The notes under the pieces: generated by a model
What the model was told of the DNA's origin: nothing
The model's input: the letters and a program-made list of their open reading frames with translations, nothing else
Database searches by the model: none
Program-made: the position numbers and the translations under genes
Assembly: GCF_003075395.1 (NCBI RefSeq)
Contig: NZ_QDFV01000003.1
Coordinates: 372,685 to 436,684, forward strand
DNA from: Microbacterium sp. TPD7012
GTDB lineage: Bacteria; Actinomycetota; Actinomycetes; Actinomycetales; Microbacteriaceae
Length of the DNA stretch: 64,000 nucleotides
Direction of reading: 5' to 3'
Part shown: in pieces, positions 17,713 to 27,053 of the stretch
Numbering within the stretch: the first letter of the stretch is position 1
Layout: each line of letters starts with the position of its first letter

Positions 17713-19248
17713 TCAGTGCGAGGGGGCTTTGCGCAGTGTGACGGCGGCGATCACGCCCGCGAGGACGACGAGGCCCGCGCCGATCAGAGACGTCACCATC
17801 ACGCCGGAGCCGAACGCCGCGGCAGCGGCGTTCCAGAGCGCGTCGCCGAGTGCCGCCGGGAGGTCGCGCGCCGCGGTGTAGGCACCGGCGAGCGTCTCGC
17901 GCGCGGCGTGCGCCACCTCCGCGGGCAGCCCCTCCGGCAGCGCGAGCGCTCCGCGGTAGAACGCCGTGATGATGCCGCCGAGGATCGCTGTGCCGAGCAC
18001 GGCTCCGAGCTCGTAGGCCGTCTCGGACACCGCACTCGCGGCTCCGGCCTTCTCGGCCGGGGCGCTCGACAGGATCAGCTCGTTGGAGATCGTCTCCGCA
18101 GCGCCGATGCCGATCCCGAGCACGACGAACGCGATGATCAGCGGCGCGACGCCGTGCGCGTGGGTCGTGAAGGCGACGATGAGGTAGCCGGCCACCGAGA
18201 ACAGCAGCGCGCTCGGCACGAGCACGTGCGGCGGGACACGGCGCGAGATCGGCACGACCGTGAGACCGGCCACGATCATCGCCGCCATGCCGGGCACCAG
18301 CGCGATGCCGGCGAGCATCGGCGACAGACCGAGCACCAGCTGCAGATGCTGGGAGACGAAGTAGAGGAAGCCGACCAGGGCGACGACACTGAGCAGGTTC
18401 ACGAGGATGGCCCCCGAGAACGTCCCGCGCCGGAACAGCGCCATGTCGAGCATGGGCACCGTCGAACGGTTCTGCCGGCGGACGAACAGCACGCCCATCG
18501 CGATGCCGAGCAGCGCCCATCCACCCGCGACGAGCGACGGCCCATCGACGGCCAGCGACTTGATGGCGTAGACGACGGGGATCATCGCGGCCATCGACAG
18601 CACGATGCTGACAGGGTCGATGCGTCCCGGGTTCGGGTCACGGCTCTCCGGTACCAGGAGGGGCCCGCAGATCAGCAGCGGGATGAGGACGGGCACCGCG
18701 ATGAGGAAGACCGACCCCCAGGCGAAGTGCTCGAGCAGGAACCCGCCGACGATCGGACCGAGCGCCGCACCGGCCGAGAAGGCCGAGGCCCAGACCGCGA
18801 TCGCCATGCGGCGCTGGTCCCGGTTCTGGAAGATCGAGCGCAGCAGCGAGAGGGTCGACGGCATGAGCATCGCACCGAAGAAACCGAGCAGCGCCCTGGC
18901 CGCGATCAGCAGCCCCGCGGTCGGCGCGAACGCGGCCAGTGCCGAGACGGCGGCGAAGCCGACGGCACCGATCAGCAGCATGCGACGCCGGCCGAACCGG
19001 TCGCCGAGGGTGCCCATCGTCACGAGGAGACCGGCGAGCACCAGCGGGTAGACGTCGATGATCCACAGCTGCTCGGCACCGGAGGGCGCGAGCGCGATGG
19101 AGATCTCGGGGAGCGCGAAGCTCAGCACCGTGTTGTCCACCGAGACGAGCAGCACCGGCAGCATGAGGACGACGAGCGCCGCCCAGCCGCGGGCCCCGAC
19201 ACGGGGAGCATCCGTCTCTGTCGTCGGGATCGACGCAGTACGGGTCAT
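17713..19248 (-). CDS. DHA2-family MFS exporter (EmrB/QacA type, 14 TM)
   Basis: A 511-residue protein with about 14 membrane helices. It carries the drug-exporter motif VSVDNTVLSFALPEI in helix 1, and MGTLGDRFGRRRMLLIG in the loop between helices 2 and 3. These define the DHA2 branch that exports drugs or antiseptics by proton antiport. The neighbouring divergent TetR gene and the palindrome between them indicate dedicated repression. The N-terminus is a short cytosolic Thr-rich tail. The exported compound is unknown. Confidence 0.9.
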   Translation of the reverse strand: MTRTASIPTTETDAPRVGARGWAALVVLMLPVLLVSVDNTVLSFALPEISIALAPSGAEQLWIIDVYPLVLAGLLVTMGTLGDRFGRRRMLLIGAVGFAAVSALAAFAPTAGLLIAARALLGFFGAMLMPSTLSLLRSIFQNRDQRRMAIAVWASAFSAGAALGPIVGGFLLEHFAWGSVFLIAVPVLIPLLICGPLLVPESRDPNPGRIDPVSIVLSMAAMIPVVYAIKSLAVDGPSLVAGGWALLGIAMGVLFVRRQNRSTVPMLDMALFRRGTFSGAILVNLLSVVALVGFLYFVSQHLQLVLGLSPMLAGIALVPGMAAMIVAGLTVVPISRRVPPHVLVPSALLFSVAGYLIVAFTTHAHGVAPLIIAFVVLGIGIGAAETISNELILSSAPAEKAGAASAVSETAYELGAVLGTAILGGIITAFYRGALALPEGLPAEVAHAARETLAGAYTAARDLPAALGDALWNAAAAAFGSGVMVTSLIGAGLVVLAGVIAAVTLRKAPSH

Positions 19249-19277
19249 GGAACACCTCTCAGGATTTTGGCGGCCTC

Positions 19278-19307
19278 GTTAGTGAACCGTCCAGCTGGTA
19301 TAGTAAC
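19278..19307. promoter_or_regulatory. Probable TetR operator and leaderless tetR promoter
   Basis: Imperfect 30-bp inverted repeat: the left arm GTTAGTGAACC and the right arm GGTATAGTAAC match at 8 of 11 positions, separated by 8 bp. It contains a -10-like TATAGT at 19299-19304, 7 nt before the TetR ATG. The position in the 63-bp divergent spacer suits autoregulation and repression of the exporter. Confidence 0.6.
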
Positions 19308-19311
19308 AGAT

Positions 19312-19854
19312 ATGCCCCGCCCTCCCCTCGCACGTGAGAAGGTGCTCGACGCCTTCGAGTCCATCGTCATCGCCGACGGCGAGCGGGCGGCGACGCTCGA
19401 CGCCACGGCCAGAGCAGCCGGTGTCTCCAAAGGCGGGCTGCTCTACCACTTCGGATCGAAGGAAGAGCTCGCGGCCGGGCTCCTGGAGCGGCTCGATACG
19501 CTGACCACTGCAGACCTCGAGGTCATGGCGGCAGCCGAGGAGGGGCCGGTCGCCTACTACATCCGCACCTCGGTCATGGAGGACGACGCCCTCGATCGCG
19601 CACTGATCGCCGCGTCGCGTCTCGCCCAGGGCGGCTCGGTCGCCGCGGCGGAGGGCCTGCGCAACAACCGGCGCCGCTGGGAGGACGCGATCCGTCCGCA
19701 TGTGCGCGACCGGACGAGCCTCGACCTCGTGATGCTGCTCAGCGACGGCCTGTACTTCAACAATTCGCTCGACGTGCACGGGCCGGAGCGCCTCGTTCCC
19801 CATCACGACGAGCTCGCGGCCCTCATCGCCCTGGTCCTGAAGACCACCTCGTAG
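19312..19854 (+). CDS. TetR-family transcriptional regulator
   Basis: A 180-residue repressor. The N-terminal helix-turn-helix is clear: REKVLDAFESIVIADGERAATLDATARAAGVSKGGLLYHFGSKEEL. The C-terminal domain (TetR_C, residues about 75-180) should bind an inducer. It is divergent from the DHA2 exporter gene, which it probably represses until the exported compound appears. ATG 19312 lies 7 nt after a TATAGT hexamer with no ribosome site, so the mRNA is probably leaderless. A GC-rich hairpin terminator follows the stop. Confidence 0.9.
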   Translation: MPRPPLAREKVLDAFESIVIADGERAATLDATARAAGVSKGGLLYHFGSKEELAAGLLERLDTLTTADLEVMAAAEEGPVAYYIRTSVMEDDALDRALIAASRLAQGGSVAAAEGLRNNRRRWEDAIRPHVRDRTSLDLVMLLSDGLYFNNSLDVHGPERLVPHHDELAALIALVLKTTS

Positions 19855-19870
19855 CCCCGAGCCGCCGAAC

Positions 19871-19912
19871 GCGATGAGGGCGGAGAGGCTCTCGCCTCCC
19901 CGCCCTCATCGC
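19871..19912. terminator. Bidirectional hairpin between tetR and serA
   Basis: GCGATGAGGGCGG pairs with CCGCCCTCATCGC, extended by GAGG/CCTC around a short loop. It is a very stable stem between two convergent genes. There is no long T-run on either side. Confidence 0.7.
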
Positions 19913-19920
19913 ACGGTGAT

Positions 19921-21525
19921 TCAGACCTCGGTGATCTCGATCTGACGGAACAGGTCGGCGTCGATCGCGGCGCTGACGTCTTCCAGCAGCTCCTCGGACA
20001 CCGGCGAGTCGAGCGTCAGCACGCTGAGCGCCTGCGCGCCGGCCGCCTGACGAGCGATCTGCATTCCGGCGATGTTGATGCCCGCTTCGCCGAATTTCTG
20101 GCCGTACACTGCGACGATGCCGGGGCGGTCGGTGTAGAGCATGACGACGTGGTGCTTCTCGATCGGCAGCTCGAGAGTGTGGTCGTTGATCCCGACCAGC
20201 TTCTCGGCCTGCTTCGGACCGGTGAGCGTTCCGGAGACCGAGAGCTGCGAGCCGTCGGAGAGCGCACCGCTGAGCGTGATCACGTTGCGGTACTCGTCGC
20301 TCACGTCGTCCTTGAGCAGACGCACCGCGATGCCGCGCTGCTCGGCGAGCAGAGGCGCGTTCACGTAGGACACGGTCTCGCTCACGATGTTCGTGAAGAC
20401 GCCCTTGAGGGCGGCGAGCTTGAGCACGCTCACGTCGTAGTCGTTGAGCTCGCCGTGCACCTCGACGTCGAGGCTCGTGAGCGGCGAGGTCGCGAGCGAC
20501 GCGAAGATCTGGCCGAGCTTCTCGACGAGCGAGATGCCGGGGCGGACGTACGGGTCGATGACGCCGCCGGCGACGTTGACGGCATCCGGCACGAGGTCTC
20601 CCCCGAGCGCGAGCCGCACGGACTTGGCGACCGAGACGCCCGCCTTCTCCTGCGCCTCTTCCGTGCTCGCTCCGAGGTGGGGAGTGACGACGACGTTCGG
20701 CAGGTCGAGCAGCGGCCGTGCCGATCCGCCCTCTGCGGGCGGCTCGGAGGTGAAGACATCGAGTCCGGCACCGGCGATCTCGCCGGCGACGAGCGCTTCG
20801 TGCAGAGCCTCCTCGTCGATGAGGCCACCACGCGCGACGTTCACGACGAACGCGGTCGGCTTCATCGCGGCGAACTGCTCCGCGCCGATCATGCCGGTGG
20901 TCTCCGGCGTCTTCGGCATGTGGATGGTGAGGAAGTCGGCCTCGGCGACGAGCTCGTCGAGCGACAGCAGCTGCACGCCGAGCTGCTGCGCGCGGGCGGA
21001 GGTGACGTAGGGGTCGTAGGCGACGACGCGCATGTCGAAGGCGGCGAGGCGCGCGGCGACGAGCGCCCCGATCCGGCCGAGGCCGACGATGCCGACGGTC
21101 TTCTCGAAGAGCTCGGCGCCGGTGAACGAGCTGCGCTTCCACTGCCCGGCGGCGAGCGATGCGTGCGCAGCCGGAATGCGGCGGGCGAGGCTGAGGATGT
21201 GCCCGACCGTGAGCTCGGCGGCCGAGACGATGTTGGACGTGGGCGCGTTCACGACCATGACACCGGCAGCCGTGGCGGCCTTGATGTCGACGTTGTCGAG
21301 CCCGACGCCGGCACGGGCGACGACCTTCAGCTTCGGCGCGTGGGCCAGGGCCTCTTCGTCGATGCGGGTGGCCGAGCGGATGAGCACCGCGTCCGCCTCG
21401 GCCAGCGAGGCGAAGAGCGCCTCGCGGTCGGTGCCGTCGACGTCACGGACGTCGAAGTCGGGGCCCAGAGCCTCGATCGTGGCGGGAGAGAGCACTTCGG
21501 CGATGAGCACAACGGGCTTCGGCAC
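19921..21525 (-). CDS. serA: D-3-phosphoglycerate dehydrogenase
   Basis: A 534-residue enzyme starting serine synthesis by NAD-dependent oxidation of 3-phosphoglycerate. The nucleotide-binding GIVGLGRIGALVAARL lies in the Rossmann core, and VVTPHLGASTEEAQEKAG supplies the catalytic His region. An intervening domain and a C-terminal ACT domain (YTDRPGIVAVYGQKFGEAGINIAGMQI) give the long actinobacterial form, regulated by serine. I use GTG 21525 because AAGGATT lies about 6 nt before it; an ATG at 21576 has no such support. Confidence 0.96.
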   Translation of the reverse strand: MPKPVVLIAEVLSPATIEALGPDFDVRDVDGTDREALFASLAEADAVLIRSATRIDEEALAHAPKLKVVARAGVGLDNVDIKAATAAGVMVVNAPTSNIVSAAELTVGHILSLARRIPAAHASLAAGQWKRSSFTGAELFEKTVGIVGLGRIGALVAARLAAFDMRVVAYDPYVTSARAQQLGVQLLSLDELVAEADFLTIHMPKTPETTGMIGAEQFAAMKPTAFVVNVARGGLIDEEALHEALVAGEIAGAGLDVFTSEPPAEGGSARPLLDLPNVVVTPHLGASTEEAQEKAGVSVAKSVRLALGGDLVPDAVNVAGGVIDPYVRPGISLVEKLGQIFASLATSPLTSLDVEVHGELNDYDVSVLKLAALKGVFTNIVSETVSYVNAPLLAEQRGIAVRLLKDDVSDEYRNVITLSGALSDGSQLSVSGTLTGPKQAEKLVGINDHTLELPIEKHHVVMLYTDRPGIVAVYGQKFGEAGINIAGMQIARQAAGAQALSVLTLDSPVSEELLEDVSAAIDADLFRQIEITEV

Positions 21526-21639
21526 AGAGAATCCTTCGGGGCAGCGCGACAGGCGGGAGGGGCCGATGCGCCGCACACCATGGGGGCGCGATCACCTCAA
21601 CTGTACCCGAGCGCTCGCGACGCTCCGTGCGTGTGACGC

Positions 21640-21972
21640 TCAGGCGCTGGGCAGGGTCAGGCTCAACGCGATCAGGCTCATCCAGAAGACGGCGACGATC
21701 CCGAGCCCTGCCAGCAGGGACAGGGCCAACTCCCCCACACGACGTCGCCGGCCGATGAGGAACGCGAAGACGAAGACGATCACGGGGAAGACCACCCCGA
21801 ACAGCAGCGTGATCCAGCCGGTTCCGGTCAGGCCGGTCCGCGCCATGTTGATCAGATGCGCGACCGCGTTCCAGACCGCGTAAGCGTAGAGGAGTCCGGC
21901 GAAGCCGAGGACGACCCCGACGAGCCAGCGCGGGGAACCGGCCGCGATGGGTGCGCTCTGCGCATCGGTCAT
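21640..21972 (-). CDS. Small membrane protein (3 TM)
   Basis: A 110-residue hydrophobic protein with helices near 20-42, 55-75 and 84-106 and an RRRR cytosolic turn between the second and third. No known domain is recognised. Its ATG overlaps the stop of the upstream membrane-protein gene as ATGA, so the two are translationally coupled and probably act together. It lies upstream of serA on the same strand, separated by 114 nt. Confidence 0.65.
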   Translation of the reverse strand: MTDAQSAPIAAGSPRWLVGVVLGFAGLLYAYAVWNAVAHLINMARTGLTGTGWITLLFGVVFPVIVFVFAFLIGRRRRVGELALSLLAGLGIVAVFWMSLIALSLTLPSA

Positions 21973-22433
21973 GATCCGATCACCCCCACGGTGACGAAGG
22001 GCCAGGGCACGAGGAGGACGACGCCGGCGAGCAGGAAGGCGACTCTGACCCAGGCCGCTCTCCCCCGCGTCAGCACCCACGTCGCCAGGAACCAGAGGGC
22101 GGGGGCGGCGATGGCGAGCACGAACCACGGCAGGAACATCGCATCGTCGACGAGGAACGAGGCGAGCGGCTTGAGCCGCAGCCCGCCGACCACCCAGCCG
22201 ATCGTGTACAGCAGGTAGACGCCGCCGACGACGCCGAGGATGAGGAGCATCGCCGTGCTCAGCCCGGCGCGCTCCGGCTCCTCCGCCGGCGTGACGGATC
22301 CGTCGTCCTCGATCCGGCCGACATCGGCGCTGCCCTTCCCCACGGCGTTCCATCCGCGCGGCAGCGCCGGATCCTCGGGCGTCCGCGCCTCGTCGCCGTC
22401 CCAGCGGAGGGCGTCGTCGGAATCGGAAGTCAT
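21969..22433 (-). CDS. Membrane protein with acidic N-terminal tail
   Basis: A 154-residue protein. Residues 1-55 are acidic and polar (DSDDALRWDGDEA and PAEEPERAG are seen), then three hydrophobic helices follow, ending VPWPFVTVGVIGS. The function is unknown. The start is set at ATG 22433 because the upstream extension looks non-coding. It overlaps the following small membrane protein by 4 nt, and is divergent from the 312-residue membrane protein gene at 22514. Confidence 0.65.
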   Translation of the reverse strand: MTSDSDDALRWDGDEARTPEDPALPRGWNAVGKGSADVGRIEDDGSVTPAEEPERAGLSTAMLLILGVVGGVYLLYTIGWVVGGLRLKPLASFLVDDAMFLPWFVLAIAAPALWFLATWVLTRGRAAWVRVAFLLAGVVLLVPWPFVTVGVIGS

Positions 22434-22513
22434 GTCCCCAGAGTAGGACACGCGGTCCACTATGCTCGGGGGCATCGGGCCGCGGAGGCCTTCGGCAGGG
22501 GGAAAGGACCGCT

Positions 22514-23452
22514 GTGGCTGAGAAGAAGAAGGTCGATCGCACGGAGCAGGTCGCGACGAACGCCGGCACCGGAGAACCCCCCGCTGGCTGGGTGCCGACG
22601 GCTGCCGCCAAGCAGAAGGCGACGACATTCCGCTGGATCGCCGGGGTCCTCTGGGCGATCGCGATCGCGGGCGAGGCGGTCGGCATCTTCTGGCTGCTCC
22701 GTCAGCGGGTCTTCGTCGGCGAGGACGGCACGCTCGTGCGCGACCCCGACACCGGCCTCCTCCAGGAGCAGGGCGTCACGGCGCAGTTCCCGCAGTGGGC
22801 GTTCATCGCCCTCCTCGTCCTGCTCGTCGTCATCGCCGCACTGTCGATCACCGGCTCGGTGCTCTGGAAGAAGGCGAACCGCCTGGACCCTGCGCGCAAG
22901 TCCGAGACGGTCAGGTTCTTCGTCCAGAACCAGCTCGGAGCGATCATCGCCATCGTGGCGTTCCTCCCGCTCATCATCCTGATCTTCCTGAACAAGGACA
23001 TGGACAAGGGGCAGAAGACGACGGCGGGCATCGTCGGCATCGCCCTCGCGGCGCTCGCGGTCGTCCTGGGCATCGACTTCAACCCGCCGTCCGTCGAGCA
23101 GTACACCGCGGATCAGTCCGCCGTGATCCAGCTCCTCGGCCAGGACGAGGTCGTCTGGGTCGACGGCGGAGCGGTCTACCACGTCTGCGACCAGGTGTCC
23201 GCGATCCAGACGGGCAGCGAGATCCGCACCGGAACCACGGCCGAGGCCGTCGAGGCCGGCAAGATCCGCCTCACGCTGCAGTTCGCCTCCGAGCTCCGCG
23301 CCTGCGACCTGGCCGTGCCGGAGAACGCCGACGAGATCACCGAGGCCCTCCGCGCGATCCAGGCGGGGCAGGTCGACACGCTGCTGCCCGCTCCGGTCTG
23401 GGCCGATCCCGCCGACGCCCCGATCCAGGTCGAGGAGGCGCCGGCCGAGTGA
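22514..23452 (+). CDS. Multi-pass membrane protein, unknown function
   Basis: A 312-residue protein with a charged cytosolic N-terminus (AEKKKVDRTEQ). Helices lie near 45-65, 95-118, 140-160 and 168-185, and a ~125-residue C-terminal soluble domain holds two Cys (VYHVCDQVS, ELRACDLAV) that could pair outside the cell. I do not recognise the family, though similar proteins occur across Microbacteriaceae. The GTG start is supported by AGGGGGAAAGG 7-10 nt upstream. It converges with the GntR gene. Confidence 0.7.
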   Translation: MAEKKKVDRTEQVATNAGTGEPPAGWVPTAAAKQKATTFRWIAGVLWAIAIAGEAVGIFWLLRQRVFVGEDGTLVRDPDTGLLQEQGVTAQFPQWAFIALLVLLVVIAALSITGSVLWKKANRLDPARKSETVRFFVQNQLGAIIAIVAFLPLIILIFLNKDMDKGQKTTAGIVGIALAALAVVLGIDFNPPSVEQYTADQSAVIQLLGQDEVVWVDGGAVYHVCDQVSAIQTGSEIRTGTTAEAVEAGKIRLTLQFASELRACDLAVPENADEITEALRAIQAGQVDTLLPAPVWADPADAPIQVEEAPAE

Positions 23453-23469
23453 CGGCCGGCTGAGCGGCG

Positions 23470-24126
23470 TCAGTCGGCGACGACGGCCTCGACCAGTCGC
23501 TCTTCGGCCGAGGAGAGATGCGCGGCGAGGAGTGCGGCGGCACGGTCGCCCTCGCCTGCGGCGACCGCTTCGAGCATCTCGGCGTGCTGGGCGGCGATCA
23601 CCGCGGCGTCCAGCAGGCGGCGGCCCTGCACCTGCGCCATGCAGAGTCGCGCCTCGTCGAGGACGCTGCGATACATCCGTGCCGTCCGCTCGCTGCCGAG
23701 CGCGTCGATGAGAGCGGTGTGGAATCGCAGATCGGGGTCGACGGTCGCCGCATCGGGACCGGGCGGCATCGCCAGGATCTCGGCGTTCGCCTCGACCGCC
23801 GACGCGGGCACGGCGCGGGTGATCGCCAGTTCGCGGAGCGCGGCGCTCTCCAGTCGGGACCGCGTGCGGTAGACGTCGCGAACGGTCTCCGGATCGATTC
23901 CCACGACGCGTGCCGAGCGGTGCGCCGTGCGGACCAGCAGACCGGTGGCGACCAGCTGCTCGATCGCCGCCTTCGCGCTGGGCCTCGCCACGCCGAACGC
24001 CTGGGACACCGCAGCCTCGGTGAGCGGCTCGCCGGAGCGGATGTCACCGCTCAGGATGCGCTCGCGGAGTCGGAGGGTGACGGCGTCGACCACGCCGACG
24101 ATTCCCAGTGCAGCGTCCGTCGTCAT
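23470..24126 (-). CDS. GntR-family regulator, FadR/FCD subfamily
   Basis: A 218-residue regulator with an N-terminal winged helix (RLRERILSGDIRSGEPLTEAAVSQAFGVARPSAKAAIEQL) and a helical FCD domain that binds small carboxylates through a metal (DLRFHTALIDALGS and AQHAEMLEAV supply likely ligands). It is divergent from the FAD/Fe-S D-lactate dehydrogenase-like gene. A perfect TTGTC-A-GACAA palindrome in the spacer fits this subfamily's operator, so lactate or a 2-hydroxyacid is the likely effector, as with LldR. Confidence 0.88.
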   Translation of the reverse strand: MTTDAALGIVGVVDAVTLRLRERILSGDIRSGEPLTEAAVSQAFGVARPSAKAAIEQLVATGLLVRTAHRSARVVGIDPETVRDVYRTRSRLESAALRELAITRAVPASAVEANAEILAMPPGPDAATVDPDLRFHTALIDALGSERTARMYRSVLDEARLCMAQVQGRRLLDAAVIAAQHAEMLEAVAAGEGDRAAALLAAHLSSAEERLVEAVVAD

Positions 24127-24163
24127 CCGAGCAGTCTATCCAGACCTCCGCGAGTCAGTACAC

Positions 24164-24174
24164 TTGTCAGACAA
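24164..24174. promoter_or_regulatory. FadR/LldR-type operator TTGTCAGACAA
   Basis: Perfect 11-bp palindrome in the 74-bp spacer between the divergent GntR regulator and dehydrogenase genes. It fits the FCD-subfamily consensus pattern TnGTnnnACnA. It lies 27 nt before the dehydrogenase start and could block both transcripts. Confidence 0.75.
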
Positions 24175-24200
24175 TCCCTCGAGCGGAGCAGAGGAGCACC

Positions 24201-27035
24201 GTGCCGACCACACTCGCAGAACCGCTGGACCCCGCCCTGCTCGGGTCGTCGACCGAGGTCCACTCCCGTTCGATCGATCGATTCGCGCGAGCGCACGATG
24301 CCTCGCACTACCTCCTGATCCCCGACGCCGTCCTCTCCCCCGCGGATGCCGAGGGCGTCGCCCGGGCGTTCGGCGCCGTGCGCGCCGCGGGCCGGTCGAT
24401 GACCTTCCGCTCCGGCGGCACGAGCCTCTCCGGGCAGGGCGTGAGCGGCGACATCCTCGTCGACACCCGCAGTCACTTCCGCGAGATCGCCGTCGAGGAC
24501 GGTGGCGCATCGGTGCGCGTGGGACCGGGCGCCACCGTCCGCCAGGTCAACACGCGACTCGCGCGCTATCGCCGCAAGCTCGGCCCCGACCCGGCCAGCG
24601 AGATCGCGTGCACCATCGGCGGCGTGGTCGCCAACAACTCCAGCGGCATGGCCTGCGGCATCACCGAGAACTCGTACCAGACGATCGAGTCGATGCGGAT
24701 CGTCCTCCCGAGCGGCACGATCCTCGACACCGGCGATCCTGAGGCGGGCGCCCTGCTCCGCGCCGCCGAACCCGCTGTCGTCGACGGGCTGCTGGCGCTC
24801 CGGGAGCGGCTCCTCGCCTCGCCGGAGCACGTCGCGTTCCTCCGGCAGCAGTTCTCCATGAAGAACACGATGGGCTACGGGCTCAACGCCCTCCTCGACT
24901 TCGACGACCCGGTGCGGATCCTCGAGCACCTCATCATCGGCTCGGAGGGCACTCTCGCCTTCGTCGCCGAAGCCCGTTTCCGGACGATCGAGATCCGGCC
25001 CGCGATCGCCACCGGATTGCTGGTGTTCGAGACGCTCTCGGCCGCGATGACGGTGCTGCCCGCTCTCGCGGACCTCGGCCTCGCCACGATCGAGTTGCTG
25101 GACGCCGCATCGCTGCGGGTCGCGCAGAGCCTGAGCGATGTGCCGGCCACGATCGCCGAGATCGATGTGCAGGGGCACGCCGCTCTCCTCGTCGAGGTCC
25201 ATGCCTCCGACGACGCCGGGCTCGCGGCGGCGAGCATCTCAGCGCAGTCCCATTTCGAGTCGCTGCCGCTGGCCATCGCGCCGCGCCTCACGACGGATGC
25301 CGCGGAGCGGGCAGCGCTCTGGCACGTCAGGAAGGGCCTGTACACCGCCGTCGCCGGCGCGCGTCCCTCCGGCACGACCGCGCTCCTCGAGGACATCGTC
25401 GTGCCGGTCCCCCGCCTGCTCGCCACCTGCGAGCGGCTCATCGAGCTCTTCGCGGAGCACGGGTACGAAGGGTCCGTCATCTTCGGTCACGCGAAGGACG
25501 GGAACGTGCACTTCCTGCTCAACGAGCGCTTCGACGACCCCGCGAGCGTCGCGCGCTACCGGCGCTTCACCGACGATCTGGTCGCCCTGGTGCTGTCGCA
25601 GCAGGGATCGCTCAAGGCCGAGCACGGCACCGGACGCATCATGGCCCCGTTCGTGCGGCGCCAATACGGCGACGAGCTGACCGACATGATGTGGGAGATC
25701 AAGAGGCTCCTCGATCCCGACCTCATCCTCAACCCCGGCGTGGTCCTCTCCGACGACCCCGACTCCTACCTCGACGATCTCAAGCGGGTGCCGACCGTCG
25801 AGAGCGAGGTCGACCGCTGCGTCGAATGCGGCTACTGCGAGCCGACGTGCCCGAGCAAGAGCATCACCCTCACGCCGCGCCAGCGCATCGTGATCCGGCG
25901 GGACATGGCCTGGGCCGAGGAGCAGGGCGACACCGCGCTGCTGCAGGATCTGAAGGCCGACTACGACTACGACGGTGTGCAGACCTGCGCGGTCGACGGC
26001 ATGTGCGGCGTCGCGTGCCCTGTCGACATCAACACGGGCGATCTGGTCCGACGCCTGCGCGCCGAGGAGTCATCGAAGATCGAGGACACGGTCTGGGACG
26101 CCGCCGCCAAGGGCTGGGGGGCCGTGACACGCGTCGGCGGCACCGCTCTGACCTTCGCCGCCGCGATGCCCGCTCCCCTCGTGAAAGGCGTGACCCGGGT
26201 GGGTCGCGCGATCCTCGGCGACGACACCGTGCCGCTCTACGACGGCGGGCTCCCCCGCGGCGGCACGAAGGCTCCGGCGGCGCAGAACCCTGCAGATGCC
26301 CGTGCGGTGTTCTTCGGCGCGTGCATCGGCACGATGTTCGGCGCGGAGGGCCACGGAGAGGGCTCCCGCGACGCGGTCCGCGCTCTGCTCGACCGCGCGG
26401 GCATCGCGGTCGTCATCCCGGAGGACACCGGCGGCATGTGCTGCGGCACACCCTGGAAGTCGAAGGGACATCTCGCGGGCTACGACCGGATGACGGAGCG
26501 GGTGCTCTCGTCGCTCTGGGAGGCCAGCCGGCACGGTGAGCTCCCGGTCGTGTGCGACGCGGCATCCTGCACCGAGGGACTGCACACGATGCTCGCGAAG
26601 TCCGTCGCCGAGTACCCGGAGTACGCGAAGCTCGTGATCGAGGACGCCACGACCTACATCGCGAGGGAGGTGCTCCCCCGCGTGACGGTGTCGGCGAAGC
26701 TCGACAGCGTGGCGGTGCATCCGACCTGCTCGACGACCGCGCTGGGCGCGACGGGAGCGCTCACCGAGATCGCCGCGGCCGTCGCCACCGAGGTGTTCGT
26801 CCCCGACGGATGGGGATGCTGCGCCTTCGCCGGCGACCGCGGCATGCTGCACCCCGAGCTCACCGCCAGCGCGACGGCCGTCGAATCGGCGGAGGTCCGT
26901 GCGGCGGATGCCGACCGCGGCGGATTCGATGCCTTCGTCTCGGCGAACCGCACATGCGAGATCGGTATGACCCGCGCGACCGGCCAGCCGTACCGCCACG
27001 TGGTCGAGGTGCTCGAGGAGCTCACCCGCGGCTGA
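24201..27035 (+). CDS. FAD-linked D-lactate dehydrogenase-like protein with Fe-S/CCG domains
   Basis: A 944-residue fusion enzyme. The order is FAD-binding PCMH domain (about 45-260), FAD-linked oxidase C domain, and then two 4Fe-4S motifs, CVECGYCEPTCP near 540 and CAVDGMCGVACP near 595. Two cysteine-rich CCG modules follow near 746 (MCCGTPWKSKGH) and 872 (GWGCCAFAGDRG). This layout oxidises D-lactate or a similar 2-hydroxyacid and passes electrons to the respiratory chain at the membrane. GTG 24201 has GAGGAG upstream. The divergent FCD regulator and its operator support inducible control. Confidence 0.9.
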   Translation: MPTTLAEPLDPALLGSSTEVHSRSIDRFARAHDASHYLLIPDAVLSPADAEGVARAFGAVRAAGRSMTFRSGGTSLSGQGVSGDILVDTRSHFREIAVEDGGASVRVGPGATVRQVNTRLARYRRKLGPDPASEIACTIGGVVANNSSGMACGITENSYQTIESMRIVLPSGTILDTGDPEAGALLRAAEPAVVDGLLALRERLLASPEHVAFLRQQFSMKNTMGYGLNALLDFDDPVRILEHLIIGSEGTLAFVAEARFRTIEIRPAIATGLLVFETLSAAMTVLPALADLGLATIELLDAASLRVAQSLSDVPATIAEIDVQGHAALLVEVHASDDAGLAAASISAQSHFESLPLAIAPRLTTDAAERAALWHVRKGLYTAVAGARPSGTTALLEDIVVPVPRLLATCERLIELFAEHGYEGSVIFGHAKDGNVHFLLNERFDDPASVARYRRFTDDLVALVLSQQGSLKAEHGTGRIMAPFVRRQYGDELTDMMWEIKRLLDPDLILNPGVVLSDDPDSYLDDLKRVPTVESEVDRCVECGYCEPTCPSKSITLTPRQRIVIRRDMAWAEEQGDTALLQDLKADYDYDGVQTCAVDGMCGVACPVDINTGDLVRRLRAEESSKIEDTVWDAAAKGWGAVTRVGGTALTFAAAMPAPLVKGVTRVGRAILGDDTVPLYDGGLPRGGTKAPAAQNPADARAVFFGACIGTMFGAEGHGEGSRDAVRALLDRAGIAVVIPEDTGGMCCGTPWKSKGHLAGYDRMTERVLSSLWEASRHGELPVVCDAASCTEGLHTMLAKSVAEYPEYAKLVIEDATTYIAREVLPRVTVSAKLDSVAVHPTCSTTALGATGALTEIAAAVATEVFVPDGWGCCAFAGDRGMLHPELTASATAVESAEVRAADADRGGFDAFVSANRTCEIGMTRATGQPYRHVVEVLEELTRG

Positions 27036-27053
27036 GACCAGGCCGGACGATGA

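Noticed and set aside
20149..21636. A ~495-codon open frame antisense to serA
   Set aside because: Its composition is that of a shadow frame (GERD/RGEL-rich), and serA is unambiguous with Rossmann and ACT domains.
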